From NCBI RefSeq assembly GCF_047824785.1, contig NZ_CP181167.1, positions 1,302,001-1,366,000 on the forward strand: a DNA stretch of 64,000 bases, written 5' to 3'. The DNA comes from Nitrobacter sp039808345. GTDB taxonomy: Bacteria > Pseudomonadota > Alphaproteobacteria > Rhizobiales > Xanthobacteraceae. The notes under the pieces were generated by a model that was not told the origin of the DNA, ran no database searches, and saw only the letters and a program-made list of their open reading frames with translations. The stretch's first letter is position 1; each line of letters begins with the position of its first letter. Shown here in pieces: positions 51,844 through 60,599 of the stretch. The position numbers and the translations under genes were made by a program.

Positions 51844-54378
51844 CTAGCGCCTGTATATCGGCCGGCGACGGTCGTCGTACTGTGGAGGTGGGGTCTGGAC
51901 ACCGAACAGCCGCTCGAAAAACGATGGGCCGCCGTTGTCGAAACCGCCGCCGAACCCGCGATTTTCATTGAAGGCCATCCCTTGCGGAATATTGCCCCTG
52001 GGGCGGGAATAGTTCGGCTGGGCATGCGCGACAACCGTTTCAAGATCGCGCCCGTTGGAGTTTCGGAGGAGAGAAAGCATCTTGGCATCGCGGCCGTAGA
52101 CGTCCGCGCGAAGCTGCAATTTACCGGCCTGATCCACAAACGCGGTTTGATAGGTGATATGCACCGGAACCGGAGTCGGGAAATTGATGTTGAACTCGTT
52201 CCGGCCATACATGCTCCGGACTTTCTCAGGCGTATAGTGTTCCTGCGGAAGAACGATGTTGAGCAATGTGGCGGCGTACTGGTCCGGGTTCTGAACCCGC
52301 ATGCAGCCGTGGCTGAAGGCGCGCTTCTCTTTTGCAAACAGGTGTTTGTCCGGCGTGTCGTGCTGGTACACCAGAAACTTGTTTGGAAAATTGAAGCGGA
52401 TGCGGCCCAGCGCGTTGCGTTCGCCCGGCGGTTGCGAAATGTGGATGCCGCCGTTGCGGTCGCGCTCCAGCTTGAGGCCCATCCGCGACAGCACGGTCGG
52501 ATCCTGTTGCAGGGCGGGAAGGTATTCCTTGTAGATGATCGAGGGCGGCACGTTCCAGGTCGGATTGATGGTGATGTACTTCATCGTTTCCGTCAGGAGG
52601 GGCGTCGCATGGAGTCCCGGCTTGCCCACGACGACGCGGGTGCTCCAGATCGGCGCGCCATGCTGCATCACCTTGAGCGAATAATCCGGAATGTTCAGGA
52701 TGGCGTAGGCGTCGCCCAATGATGAAGCGCCAAGTTCGCGCGGCAGCCAGCGCCAGCGCTCCATGTTGGCAATGACGGTGTCGATGGTGTGATCCTTCTT
52801 CGGGCCGTTCAGGGCGCGCAGGGTGTTGTTGCCCAGGATGCCGTCGGGCTTGAGATGATGGCGAGCCTGGAATTCCCGCACCGCGGCGGCGACGTCGGCA
52901 TCGAAACGGGTGTCGTCAGGATTTTGTGTCACGCCCAGTCTTGCGCGAATCTGGGGCACGCGCGGATCCTCGATCACGGCATTCTTGCGGAACACCAGAC
53001 CTGGACCTTCCGCAATCTCGATGACGGGCCCTTCCGAATCCTTGCGCAATTCGGCGAGCTTCTGCTTCAGTTCCCGATAAAGTTTATGCGGTGGATTGTA
53101 GCTGTCGAGCGCCGCGGAAGAATCCTTGGCGGTGGTGACGTTCGTAAGAACCTGCTCGGGATCGACAGGGTGCTCGGGATACTGGGCATCAGCGCTGACC
53201 TGAGACCAGTGCATCCGGCCGCTCTGCGCCTGACGCGCATAGTCCATCATGCTCGCGGTCAGCTTCAGGTCGGCTTCCGCAAGCTGCTCCGGCGATGAGG
53301 CCGCTGCGAAATCCGGCACAGGGTAATCGGAGGGATTGAGGCCGTCGGCCGCGGCGTCCCTGAGGCGCGCGATCACGCCTTGAGCCTGCGTGTTCAGCGT
53401 TCCGCCTTCCGTCCAGAGAGGCGCGTAGCCTCGCGCGGTATAGAATTTTTCAACCGCCGCCCGCCCAGCCTTCCGGGAAAAGAACTTCGTTGCATTGGCA
53501 TCGAGCAGCCCATGCAGCTTTTCGGCCGTCGGCTGATCCGCCGGAGGGACGTTGATTACGGTCTTGACCGGTTCGCCGGGCTGTTCGGAGTTTGCCGCGG
53601 CGCCGGCCTCCGGGCGAGGCGTCACGTCGGGACGAATCGTTGCCGTCGCGTCCTTTGTCGCTTCCGTTGCCTTTGTTGCTTCTGTTGTCTTGCCTGTCTC
53701 CTGGCCTGTCCTGATGCCGTCCGGCGAAGCCGCCGTGACATCCTTCGACTTGGCGGCCGTGTCCGAAGTATCCGATTTGGCGTCAGTGGTTTTCGGCTCG
53801 GCGGGCTTCGTTTCGGCGGTTTCGGAATTTGAGCTTGGCTCGGGCCTGATGCCCGATGGCTCCGCATCGGAAGAGGCTGTTGCGTTCGACGGCGTCGTTG
53901 CGTTCGAAGGCGTATCGGAGTTCGATGCGGCCGCGCCGTCGGGCGGCGTGTCCACGGCCGTTGTATCCGCGGGCCTGGTATCGGATACGCTGGAATCGGT
54001 TGCGCTGCTGTCGGCCTTCTGGTCGTCCGGCTTTGATTCCGCGACGGCCGGCGCAGCGGGCTGCTTAACCTCCGCCTTGAAATCGGCTGCCGTGGGCGGC
54101 GGAACGTTGGCCGGCTCCGGCGCCGGAATTGCTGCGTCGATGGCGAGCTCCGAGGCGCTTTTCTTCACGGCATCGGCCTGGGCAAATGCGGCAGACGTCG
54201 AAACCGCCAGAAAGGTGGCTGCAAGCACCGTCAGGATCCGATCGAATCCTGTCCGGTTAGAGCGTTTTCGAGCGAAGTGGACACCGGTTCGCGTGAAGAA
54301 AACGCGACAAAATAAATTCATAGAGCCCGCTTCTGATTCTATCAGAAGCGGAAAGGCTCTAGTCGGGTCGTCTCGCAT
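51844..54378 (-). CDS. L,D-transpeptidase (YcbB/LdtD-like) with repeat-derived N-terminus
   Basis: 844 residues from ATG 54378, where GAGGGG lies six bases upstream. Residues ~10-45 are a translated palindromic element (RAFPLLIESEAGSMN, then FCRVFFTRTG). A signal-peptide-like segment follows (RILTVLAATFLAVSTSAAFAQ), then a ~200-residue Ala/Thr/Glu/Pro-rich linker. The LdtD scaffold domain, a peptidoglycan-binding domain (VREFQARHHLKPDGILGNNTL) and a YkuD catalytic domain with HGCMRVQN (Cys nucleophile) come next. It cross-links peptidoglycan by 3-3 bonds. ATG 54321, inside the element, is an alternative start closer to the signal. Confidence 0.88.
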   Translation of the reverse strand: MRDDPTRAFPLLIESEAGSMNLFCRVFFTRTGVHFARKRSNRTGFDRILTVLAATFLAVSTSAAFAQADAVKKSASELAIDAAIPAPEPANVPPPTAADFKAEVKQPAAPAVAESKPDDQKADSSATDSSVSDTRPADTTAVDTPPDGAAASNSDTPSNATTPSNATASSDAEPSGIRPEPSSNSETAETKPAEPKTTDAKSDTSDTAAKSKDVTAASPDGIRTGQETGKTTEATKATEATKDATATIRPDVTPRPEAGAAANSEQPGEPVKTVINVPPADQPTAEKLHGLLDANATKFFSRKAGRAAVEKFYTARGYAPLWTEGGTLNTQAQGVIARLRDAAADGLNPSDYPVPDFAAASSPEQLAEADLKLTASMMDYARQAQSGRMHWSQVSADAQYPEHPVDPEQVLTNVTTAKDSSAALDSYNPPHKLYRELKQKLAELRKDSEGPVIEIAEGPGLVFRKNAVIEDPRVPQIRARLGVTQNPDDTRFDADVAAAVREFQARHHLKPDGILGNNTLRALNGPKKDHTIDTVIANMERWRWLPRELGASSLGDAYAILNIPDYSLKVMQHGAPIWSTRVVVGKPGLHATPLLTETMKYITINPTWNVPPSIIYKEYLPALQQDPTVLSRMGLKLERDRNGGIHISQPPGERNALGRIRFNFPNKFLVYQHDTPDKHLFAKEKRAFSHGCMRVQNPDQYAATLLNIVLPQEHYTPEKVRSMYGRNEFNINFPTPVPVHITYQTAFVDQAGKLQLRADVYGRDAKMLSLLRNSNGRDLETVVAHAQPNYSRPRGNIPQGMAFNENRGFGGGFDNGGPSFFERLFGVQTPPPQYDDRRRPIYRR
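54257..54362. repeat. Palindromic composite element inside the L,D-transpeptidase 5' coding region
   Basis: Starts TTAGAGCGTTTTCGAGCG and ends GGAAAGGCTCTAG. On the minus strand it is read through in frame for about 35 codons between the likely start codon and the signal peptide. Confidence 0.85.
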
Positions 54379-54668
54379 TCTCGCACCCCTCGGGTGAAAC
54401 TGTCCCCACGGAACAATTCTGATGAATTCTGTCCTGCGCCCGCCGAGGCTTATTGATTCGGCCTCCACGCACGAATGCTATACGCGCGCCTGATTCGGGC
54501 AGCCAGCGCCGCAAGGGGCAACTCACGACAAACTGACCTCAAAAGACGCTGTTGGCAACGCGATGCGTTGTCCGGACGCGCGTTTTCCGTTGGTCTGTCA
54601 CTGCACCGCAACGGTTCATTTCCGCGCTCGCACACTCGCGTGATGAGTTTCGAACGCAACAGGGCCTG

Positions 54669-56165
54669 CTACTGTTCCTCCTTCGCGGCGATGTCATCGA
54701 GCTTCCGGTAGAGCGTGGATCGTCCGATTTTCAATCGACGCGCGACTTCGGACATTTGTCCGCGATAATGCGAAACGGCAAAGCGAATGATGTCGGCTTC
54801 CAGCTCATCGAGCGGGCGGACTTCGCCGTCCTGCGCGAACAATGGCAGGCTGCCCGCATCTGCCGCGGGCGCGAGGGGTATTTCATTACCGGGAACGGCC
54901 TCCGATGCTGCCTGCTGCGCGATCGGCTCCATGACCAGCGGCTCGCTTGCCTGGGCGTGCGTCTCCGGGTGCGCGTTCGCGGCGGGCTGCAAAGCCATCG
55001 ACGGGAAATCCGGGAGGCCGAGTTGCGTACCCTCGCTCATGACGACAGCGCGGTAGACGGCGTTTTCGAGCTGCCGGATGTTGCCGGGCCAGTCGAGTTG
55101 CGACAGGGCGCCCATCGCCTCGCCGCTGATGCCCTTGATCAACCGGTTTTCCTCCGCGCAGAAGCGCGCCAGAAAGTGCCGGAGCAGATTCGGAATGTCC
55201 TCGCGGCGCTTTCGAAGCGGCGGAATGGTCAGCGGCAGCACATGCAGGCGATAGAACAGGTCTTCCCTGAATAGTCCGGTCTTGACGCGATCGAGCAGGC
55301 GTCGATTGGTGGCCGAGATGATGCGGACGTCCACCTTGACCGGCTTGTGACCGCCGACCGCCTCGACCGCGCCTTCCTGGAGCGCGCGCAACAGCTTGAC
55401 TTGTGCGGCGAGCGGCAACTCGCTCACTTCATCCAGAAACAGCGTGCCGCCGGAGGCGTCCACGAACTTGCCGGTGTGGCGCTCGGTCGCGCCGGTGAAC
55501 GACCCCTTCTCGTGACCGAACAGGATGGATTCGACCAGGCTGTCGGGGATCGCGCCGCAATTGACGGTTACAAACGGCTTGGTGCTGCGATCGCCGGTGC
55601 CGTGAATGGCGCGCGCGAACAGCTCCTTGCCGACACCGGACTCGCCTTCGATCAGCACCGGGATCGACGATCCCGCCGCCTTTTTCGCGGCCTTCATCAC
55701 GTCGGCCATGGCCTCGCTGCGGGTGATGATGTCGCCGAAGGTGAGGCGGCCTTCGCGGCTGTGGCGGACGCGCCGCAGTTCGTTCTTGAGCGCGCTGGCG
55801 TTGAGCGCGTTGCGCAGGCTGACCTGGAGACGCTCGATGCCGACCGGCTTGATCACGAAGTCATGTGCGCCGGCGCGCATCGCCGAAACCACATTGTCGA
55901 TGCCCCCATGCGCGGTCTGGACAATGACGGGGATGTTGAGACCGGCGTTTCGGATTTCCGCCAGCACGCCCATGCCGTCGAGGCCGGGCATCACCAGGTC
56001 GAGGACAACGGCATCGATCACCGGACCGTCGCTTGCGGTCATCGCGGCGACGGCGGCGTCGCCGCTTTCGATCACCACCGTTTCATAACCGCACCGCCGC
56101 ACCATGTTCTCGACGAGACGACGCTGCACCGCGTCATCGTCGGCGATCAAAATGGTGGCGGTCAT
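54669..56165 (-). CDS. NtrC-type sigma-54-dependent response regulator
   Basis: 498 residues. Receiver domain (ILIADDDAVQRRLVE, phospho-Asp in DAVVLDLVMPGLDG, Lys in DFVIKPVG) is followed by an AAA+ domain (Walker A IEGESGVGKELFARAIH, loop GSFTGA in place of the more usual GAFTGA, Walker B GGTLFLDEVSELP, arginine region NLLRHFLARF). A Fis-type helix-turn-helix closes the chain (VSHYRGQMSEVARRLKIGRSTLYRKL). It should activate sigma-54 promoters on phosphorylation. No partner kinase is adjacent, so the signal is unknown. Confidence 0.92.
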   Translation of the reverse strand: MTATILIADDDAVQRRLVENMVRRCGYETVVIESGDAAVAAMTASDGPVIDAVVLDLVMPGLDGMGVLAEIRNAGLNIPVIVQTAHGGIDNVVSAMRAGAHDFVIKPVGIERLQVSLRNALNASALKNELRRVRHSREGRLTFGDIITRSEAMADVMKAAKKAAGSSIPVLIEGESGVGKELFARAIHGTGDRSTKPFVTVNCGAIPDSLVESILFGHEKGSFTGATERHTGKFVDASGGTLFLDEVSELPLAAQVKLLRALQEGAVEAVGGHKPVKVDVRIISATNRRLLDRVKTGLFREDLFYRLHVLPLTIPPLRKRREDIPNLLRHFLARFCAEENRLIKGISGEAMGALSQLDWPGNIRQLENAVYRAVVMSEGTQLGLPDFPSMALQPAANAHPETHAQASEPLVMEPIAQQAASEAVPGNEIPLAPAADAGSLPLFAQDGEVRPLDELEADIIRFAVSHYRGQMSEVARRLKIGRSTLYRKLDDIAAKEEQ

Positions 56166-56346
56166 GGCGTTCCTCGCACGCTACAACTATCTGTATCGAA
56201 TCGGGGCACTTTGGCCGATGGGGATTAATGCGCTCTTAAGGTTTGCCGTTGCGCCGCCTTTGTCGTTACTGCGCTCCTGTTGATCGGTATTCATCTTGAC
56301 CAGTGTTCATAGAGCTTGGTGTTCATAGAGAAAGTCTGGATCGATA

Positions 56347-58224
56347 ATGGCTGCGCGTTCGTCCTCCGCCTCACGCAAATCCGCTACCGCTCGCAAACCC
56401 GCCTCCCGCCGCAAGCCGGCCAGGAAAGCGTCCGCCGCGAAATCGGGCGTAGGGAGGCTGCCGGAATGGAATCTCGCGGATCTCTATGCCGGGATCGACG
56501 CGCCCGAGATCGCGCGCGATCTCGACAGGATCGACGCTGAATGCAGGGCGTTCGAATCGGGTTACAAAGGCAGGCTCGCGACCGAAACGCCGGGCCCGGA
56601 GGGTGGAGCCTGGCTCGCGGGGGCCGTACGGCGCTATGAGGCGATCGATGATCTGGCGGGCCGGCTCGCTTCTTTTGCGGGCTTGATTCATGCCGGTGAC
56701 AGCGTCGATCCCGCGATCTCGAAATTCTACGGCGACGTTTCGGAGCGTCTGACGGCGGCGTCGCTGCATCTGCTGTTTTTCCCGCTGGAGCTCAACCGCA
56801 TCGACGACGACGTGATCGAGCGCGCCATGCAGACCCCGGAGCTCGGGCATTATCGCCCCTGGATCGAAGACAGCCGCAAGGACAAGCCGTACCAGCTTGA
56901 TGATCGCCTCGAGCAGCTATTCCACGAGAAGTCGCAGACCGGCTACTCGGCATGGAACAGGTTGTTCGACCAGACCATTGCAGGGCTGCGCTTCAAGGTC
57001 GGAGCAAAAGAACTCGCGGTCGAACCGGCGCTGAACCTGTTGCAGGATCGCTCGCCGGAGAAGCGCAAGGCGGCGGGGCAGGCGCTGGCGAAGACGTTCA
57101 AGGCCAATGAGCGAACCTTCGCGCTCATCACCAATACGCTCGCCAAGGACAAGGACATTTCCGACCGCTGGCGCGGTTTTCAGGACGTGGCGGACTCACG
57201 CCATCTCAACAACCGCGTCGAGCGCGAGGTGGTGGACGCGCTGGTGGCTTCGGTGCGCGCGGCCTATCCGCGGCTGTCGCATCGTTACTATGCGCTGAAG
57301 GCGCGCTGGTTCAAAAAGAAGAAGCTCGCGCACTGGGACCGCAACGCGCCGCTGCCGTTCGCCGCCACCGGCGTCATTCCCTGGACAGACGCGCGCAAGA
57401 TGGTTCTGAATGCCTACGGCGAATTCTCACCCGAAATGGCCGGCATCGCCGAGCGATTCTTTACCGACCGGTGGATCGATGCGCCGGTGCGCCCCGGCAA
57501 GGCGCCCGGAGCGTTCTCGCATCCGACCACGCCATCCGCGCATCCCTACGTGCTGATGAACTACCAGGGCAAGCCGCGCGACGTGATGACGCTCGCGCAT
57601 GAGTTGGGGCATGGCGTGCATCAGGTGCTTGCTGCGAAGAACGGCGCGCTGATGGCGCCGACGCCGCTGACGCTCGCGGAAACCGCCTCGGTGTTCGGCG
57701 AGATGCTGACCTTCAAGCGGCTGCTGGCGCAAACGAAGAGCGCGAAGCAGCGGCAGGCGCTTCTGGCCGGCAAGGTCGAGGACATGATCAACACCGTGGT
57801 GCGCCAGATCGCCTTCTACACGTTCGAGCGCGCTGTTCATGCCGAGCGCAAGAACGGCGAGCTCACCGCGGAGCGCATCGGCCAGCTCTGGCTCAGCGTG
57901 CAAGGCGAGAGCCTCGGACCCGCCATCGAGATCAAGCCGGGATACGAGACCTTCTGGATGTACATTCCTCACTTCATCCATTCGCCGTTCTATGTCTATG
58001 CCTACGCGTTCGGCGATTGTCTCGTGAATTCGCTCTATGCGGTTTATGAACACGCGTCCGAGGGTTTCGCGGAGCGTTACCTCGCGATGCTCGCCGCCGG
58101 CGGCACCAAGCACTATTCCGAACTGTTGAAGCCATTCGGGCTCGACGCCAGAGATCCGAAATTCTGGGATGGCGGGCTGTCGGTCATTGCCGGGATGATC
58201 GATGAACTGGAAGGGACGGGATAG
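56347..58224 (+). CDS. M3-family oligoendopeptidase (PepF-like)
   Basis: 625 residues. A basic Ala/Lys-rich N-terminal tail (about 1-35) precedes the M3B fold. The zinc motif is in VMTLAHELGHGVHQVLA (HExxH), with the third ligand region LAETASVFGEM. Blocks WDRNAPLPF, FFTDRWIDAPVRPGKAPGAF and FWMYIPHFIHSPFYVYAYAFG are typical of PepF/M3. It cleaves short peptides in the cytoplasm. Single gene; the basic tail is longer than in most homologues. Confidence 0.93.
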   Translation: MAARSSSASRKSATARKPASRRKPARKASAAKSGVGRLPEWNLADLYAGIDAPEIARDLDRIDAECRAFESGYKGRLATETPGPEGGAWLAGAVRRYEAIDDLAGRLASFAGLIHAGDSVDPAISKFYGDVSERLTAASLHLLFFPLELNRIDDDVIERAMQTPELGHYRPWIEDSRKDKPYQLDDRLEQLFHEKSQTGYSAWNRLFDQTIAGLRFKVGAKELAVEPALNLLQDRSPEKRKAAGQALAKTFKANERTFALITNTLAKDKDISDRWRGFQDVADSRHLNNRVEREVVDALVASVRAAYPRLSHRYYALKARWFKKKKLAHWDRNAPLPFAATGVIPWTDARKMVLNAYGEFSPEMAGIAERFFTDRWIDAPVRPGKAPGAFSHPTTPSAHPYVLMNYQGKPRDVMTLAHELGHGVHQVLAAKNGALMAPTPLTLAETASVFGEMLTFKRLLAQTKSAKQRQALLAGKVEDMINTVVRQIAFYTFERAVHAERKNGELTAERIGQLWLSVQGESLGPAIEIKPGYETFWMYIPHFIHSPFYVYAYAFGDCLVNSLYAVYEHASEGFAERYLAMLAAGGTKHYSELLKPFGLDARDPKFWDGGLSVIAGMIDELEGTG

Positions 58225-58628
58225 AAGCGGCCCATCATCGCCGCGCGGCGTGGCAAATTGGCGCAGCCGCTATCGAGAACCTGAAGAAGAACCCGAATTT
58301 CAACCAGGGCGTGAATCTTTAACAAGCGCCCGACAGTTTGTTCAGTGCGGACGTGGCCTGCCGGGCGGCTGGGGGTAAGGCAACCGGAATGAGGGCTCGA
58401 TTCCGGCCGGGACAGGACGCTGAGCCCCTTTCCGGTCGAACATCACGCCAAAGCAGCAGGCCGTAAGCCTGGAGAACTCAGCCTGAGCCGGGCTGAAATG
58501 GGCGGGATTTGCATATTTTATACATAGAGGGGCGGTGACCTCACCAAGGTGGCCGCCACACCGTTGCTCTGTCCGCGCGATTGCGCTAATTCCTCAAGGG
58601 CAAGATCAACCCTGGCTGGAGACTCGAC
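58225..58628. other. Intergenic region before the cytochrome oxidase subunit IV gene
   Basis: About 400 bp with no supportable gene. At 58266-58323 a short frame reads AAIENLKKNPNFNQGVNL and stops, which could be a gene fragment. Near 58531-58557 an imperfect hairpin (GGCGGTGACCT / AGGTGGCCGCC) follows an AT-rich TATTTTATACAT, a possible promoter for the downstream operon. Confidence 0.4.
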
Positions 58629-58781
58629 GTGTCAGATCATAGCGAAATCGTTTACTCGACGGCGGACGGCATGGATTACCCGGCGCACGAGAATACGTAC
58701 AATGCCTTCATCAAGTTCGGGACGATCGGTACGGTGGCTGTGATCATCGTTGTCTCGCTGATGGCGGTTTTCCTCACCTGA
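58629..58781 (+). CDS. aa3-type cytochrome c oxidase subunit IV (small membrane protein)
   Basis: 50 residues from GTG 58629 with GGAG seven bases upstream (ATG 58671 is an alternative). The family signature MDYPAHENTYNAFIKFGTIG is followed by one transmembrane helix (TVAVIIVVSLMAVFL). This small bacterial subunit accompanies aa3 oxidases. In alphaproteobacteria it is commonly found just upstream of pntAA, as here (95 bp), so co-transcription is likely. Confidence 0.88.
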   Translation: MSDHSEIVYSTADGMDYPAHENTYNAFIKFGTIGTVAVIIVVSLMAVFLT

Positions 58782-58876
58782 TTGTCAGTTCGTCGTTCCG
58801 GCCGTCCTGGATTTCCGCTCGCTAGCAATGTGGGTGGTGCTTTAGTCATGCGTGGCCGTCGGCTGCGGGAGGCATC

Positions 58877-60007
58877 ATGAAGATTGCCATAGCGAAAGAA
58901 ATCGATGAGTCGGAACCGCGGGTCGCCGCGTCACCCGATACAGTGAAGAAGTTCAAGGCGCTCGGCGCGGATGTCGCAATCGAGCCGGGCGCCGGAACCA
59001 GATCGGGCGTGCCCGATTCGGACTTCACCGCCGCCGGAGCGCTGGTAAGCCCTGATGCCGTGAAAGACGCCGATATCATCATCAAGGTGAGGCGTCCCGA
59101 GGCATCCGAACTGGCGCGCTACAAGCGTGGCGCGCTGGTGATCGCGATCATGGATCCTTACGGCAACGAGGCGGCGCTGAAGACGATTGCGGATGCCGGC
59201 GTATCGGCCTTCGCCATGGAGTTGATGCCGCGGATTACGCGCGCGCAGGTGATGGACGTGCTGTCCAGCCAGGCGAACCTGGCCGGCTACCGGGCCGTCA
59301 TCGAGGCGGCCGAGGCGTTCGGCCGCGCCTTTCCAATGATGATGACGGCCGCAGGCACCGTGCCCGCTGCGAAGGTGTTCGTCATGGGGGTTGGCGTCGC
59401 CGGCCTTCAGGCGATCGCCACTGCGCGTCGTCTCGGCGCCGCTGTCACCGCAACCGACGTACGTCCTGCCACCAAGGAGCAGGTGGAAAGCCTCGGCGCC
59501 AAGTTCCTCGCCGTCGAGGACGAGGAGTTCAAGAACGCGCAGACCGCCGGCGGCTACGCCAAGGAAATGTCGAAAGAGTATCAGGCCAAGCAGGCGGCGC
59601 TCACCGCTGAACACATCAAGAAGCAGGACATCATCATCACCACGGCGCTGATTCCCGGGCGGCCGGCGCCGAGGCTGGTGACGGCGGAGATGGTGCGTTC
59701 GATGAAGCCGGGCTCGGTGCTGGTCGATCTCGCGGTCGAGCGCGGCGGTAACATCGAGGGCGTCCAGGCGGGGAAGGTCGTCGATCTCAACGGCGTGAAG
59801 ATCATCGGCTTCACCAACGTCGCCGGCCGCGTCGCGGCCTCGGCGTCCAGCCTGTACGCCCGCAACCTGTTTTCCTTCATCGAAACGCTGGTCGACAAGA
59901 CCACCAAGGCGCTGGCGGTGAACTGGGATGACGAACTGGTCAAGGCCACCGCGCTGACCCGGAACGGCGCGGTCATTCATCCGAACTTCCAGCCGAAAAG
60001 CGCATGA
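58877..60007 (+). CDS. pntAA: NAD(P) transhydrogenase subunit alpha part 1 (NAD-binding domain)
   Basis: 376 residues. Alanine-dehydrogenase-like fold starting MKIAIAKEIDESEPRVAASP, NAD-binding glycine motif KVFVMGVGVAGLQAIATARRLGA, and RPATKEQVESLGAKF and DIIITTALIPGRPAPRLVT, all characteristic of the dI domain. It works with PntAB and PntB, which are encoded downstream, to move hydride from NADH to NADP+ at the cost of the proton gradient. In an autotrophic nitrite oxidiser, this would supply NADPH for biosynthesis. Confidence 0.97.
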   Translation: MKIAIAKEIDESEPRVAASPDTVKKFKALGADVAIEPGAGTRSGVPDSDFTAAGALVSPDAVKDADIIIKVRRPEASELARYKRGALVIAIMDPYGNEAALKTIADAGVSAFAMELMPRITRAQVMDVLSSQANLAGYRAVIEAAEAFGRAFPMMMTAAGTVPAAKVFVMGVGVAGLQAIATARRLGAAVTATDVRPATKEQVESLGAKFLAVEDEEFKNAQTAGGYAKEMSKEYQAKQAALTAEHIKKQDIIITTALIPGRPAPRLVTAEMVRSMKPGSVLVDLAVERGGNIEGVQAGKVVDLNGVKIIGFTNVAGRVAASASSLYARNLFSFIETLVDKTTKALAVNWDDELVKATALTRNGAVIHPNFQPKSA

Positions 60008-60124
60008 TGATCATGAGCCCAGCCGGCCAGCGGATTATTCCGGACAGCGCGACGTGCGCGTTGATTTCCGGATCTGCCGCTCACGCCTTTCGCACGCCCG
60101 GAAACGACGAATAGGAATGCGTCC

Positions 60125-60442
60125 ATGGAACATGTCGTGCAGGCCGTCGATCCCTTTGTTTTTCGGCTGTCGATTTTCGTTCTGGCCGTCTTCGTCGGCT
60201 ATTTCGTGGTGTGGTCCGTGACACCAGCGCTGCATACTCCGCTGATGTCGGTCACCAATGCGATTTCGTCGGTGATCGTGGTCGGCGCGCTGCTCGCCGT
60301 CGGCGTCGGCATGATTACGGAAGGTTCGGGCTGGGCGCGGGCCTTCGGATTCGTCGCCCTGGTTTTCGCCTGTGTGAATATCTTCGGCGGTTTTCTCGTC
60401 ACCCAGCGAATGCTGGCGATGTACAAGAAGAAGCAGAAGTAG
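60125..60442 (+). CDS. pntAB: NAD(P) transhydrogenase subunit alpha part 2 (membrane)
   Basis: 105 residues with three hydrophobic helices (FRLSIFVLAVFVGYFVVWSV, NAISSVIVVGALLAVGVGM, FGFVALVFACVNIFGGFLV) and a Lys-rich end. Matches the split PntAB membrane subunit of alphaproteobacteria. It lies 117 bp after pntAA and 157 bp before pntB, same strand. Confidence 0.96.
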   Translation: MEHVVQAVDPFVFRLSIFVLAVFVGYFVVWSVTPALHTPLMSVTNAISSVIVVGALLAVGVGMITEGSGWARAFGFVALVFACVNIFGGFLVTQRMLAMYKKKQK

Positions 60443-60599
60443 ATTTTTCCATGCAGGGTTACTTCCAGTGTCCCGGATGCGAGGCGGCGCGCCGTGCTGC
60501 ATCGCCGCTCCGGGATCGCCATAGTTTGGGACGGTCCCGATTCCGCGCCGCATCGCTTCGCGCTGCGCCGCGTTCGGGACGAGACGCCGGGGCTCCGCC

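Noticed and set aside
58931..59980. 349-codon ORF on the minus strand
   Set aside because: Antisense to pntAA, shadow of codon bias.
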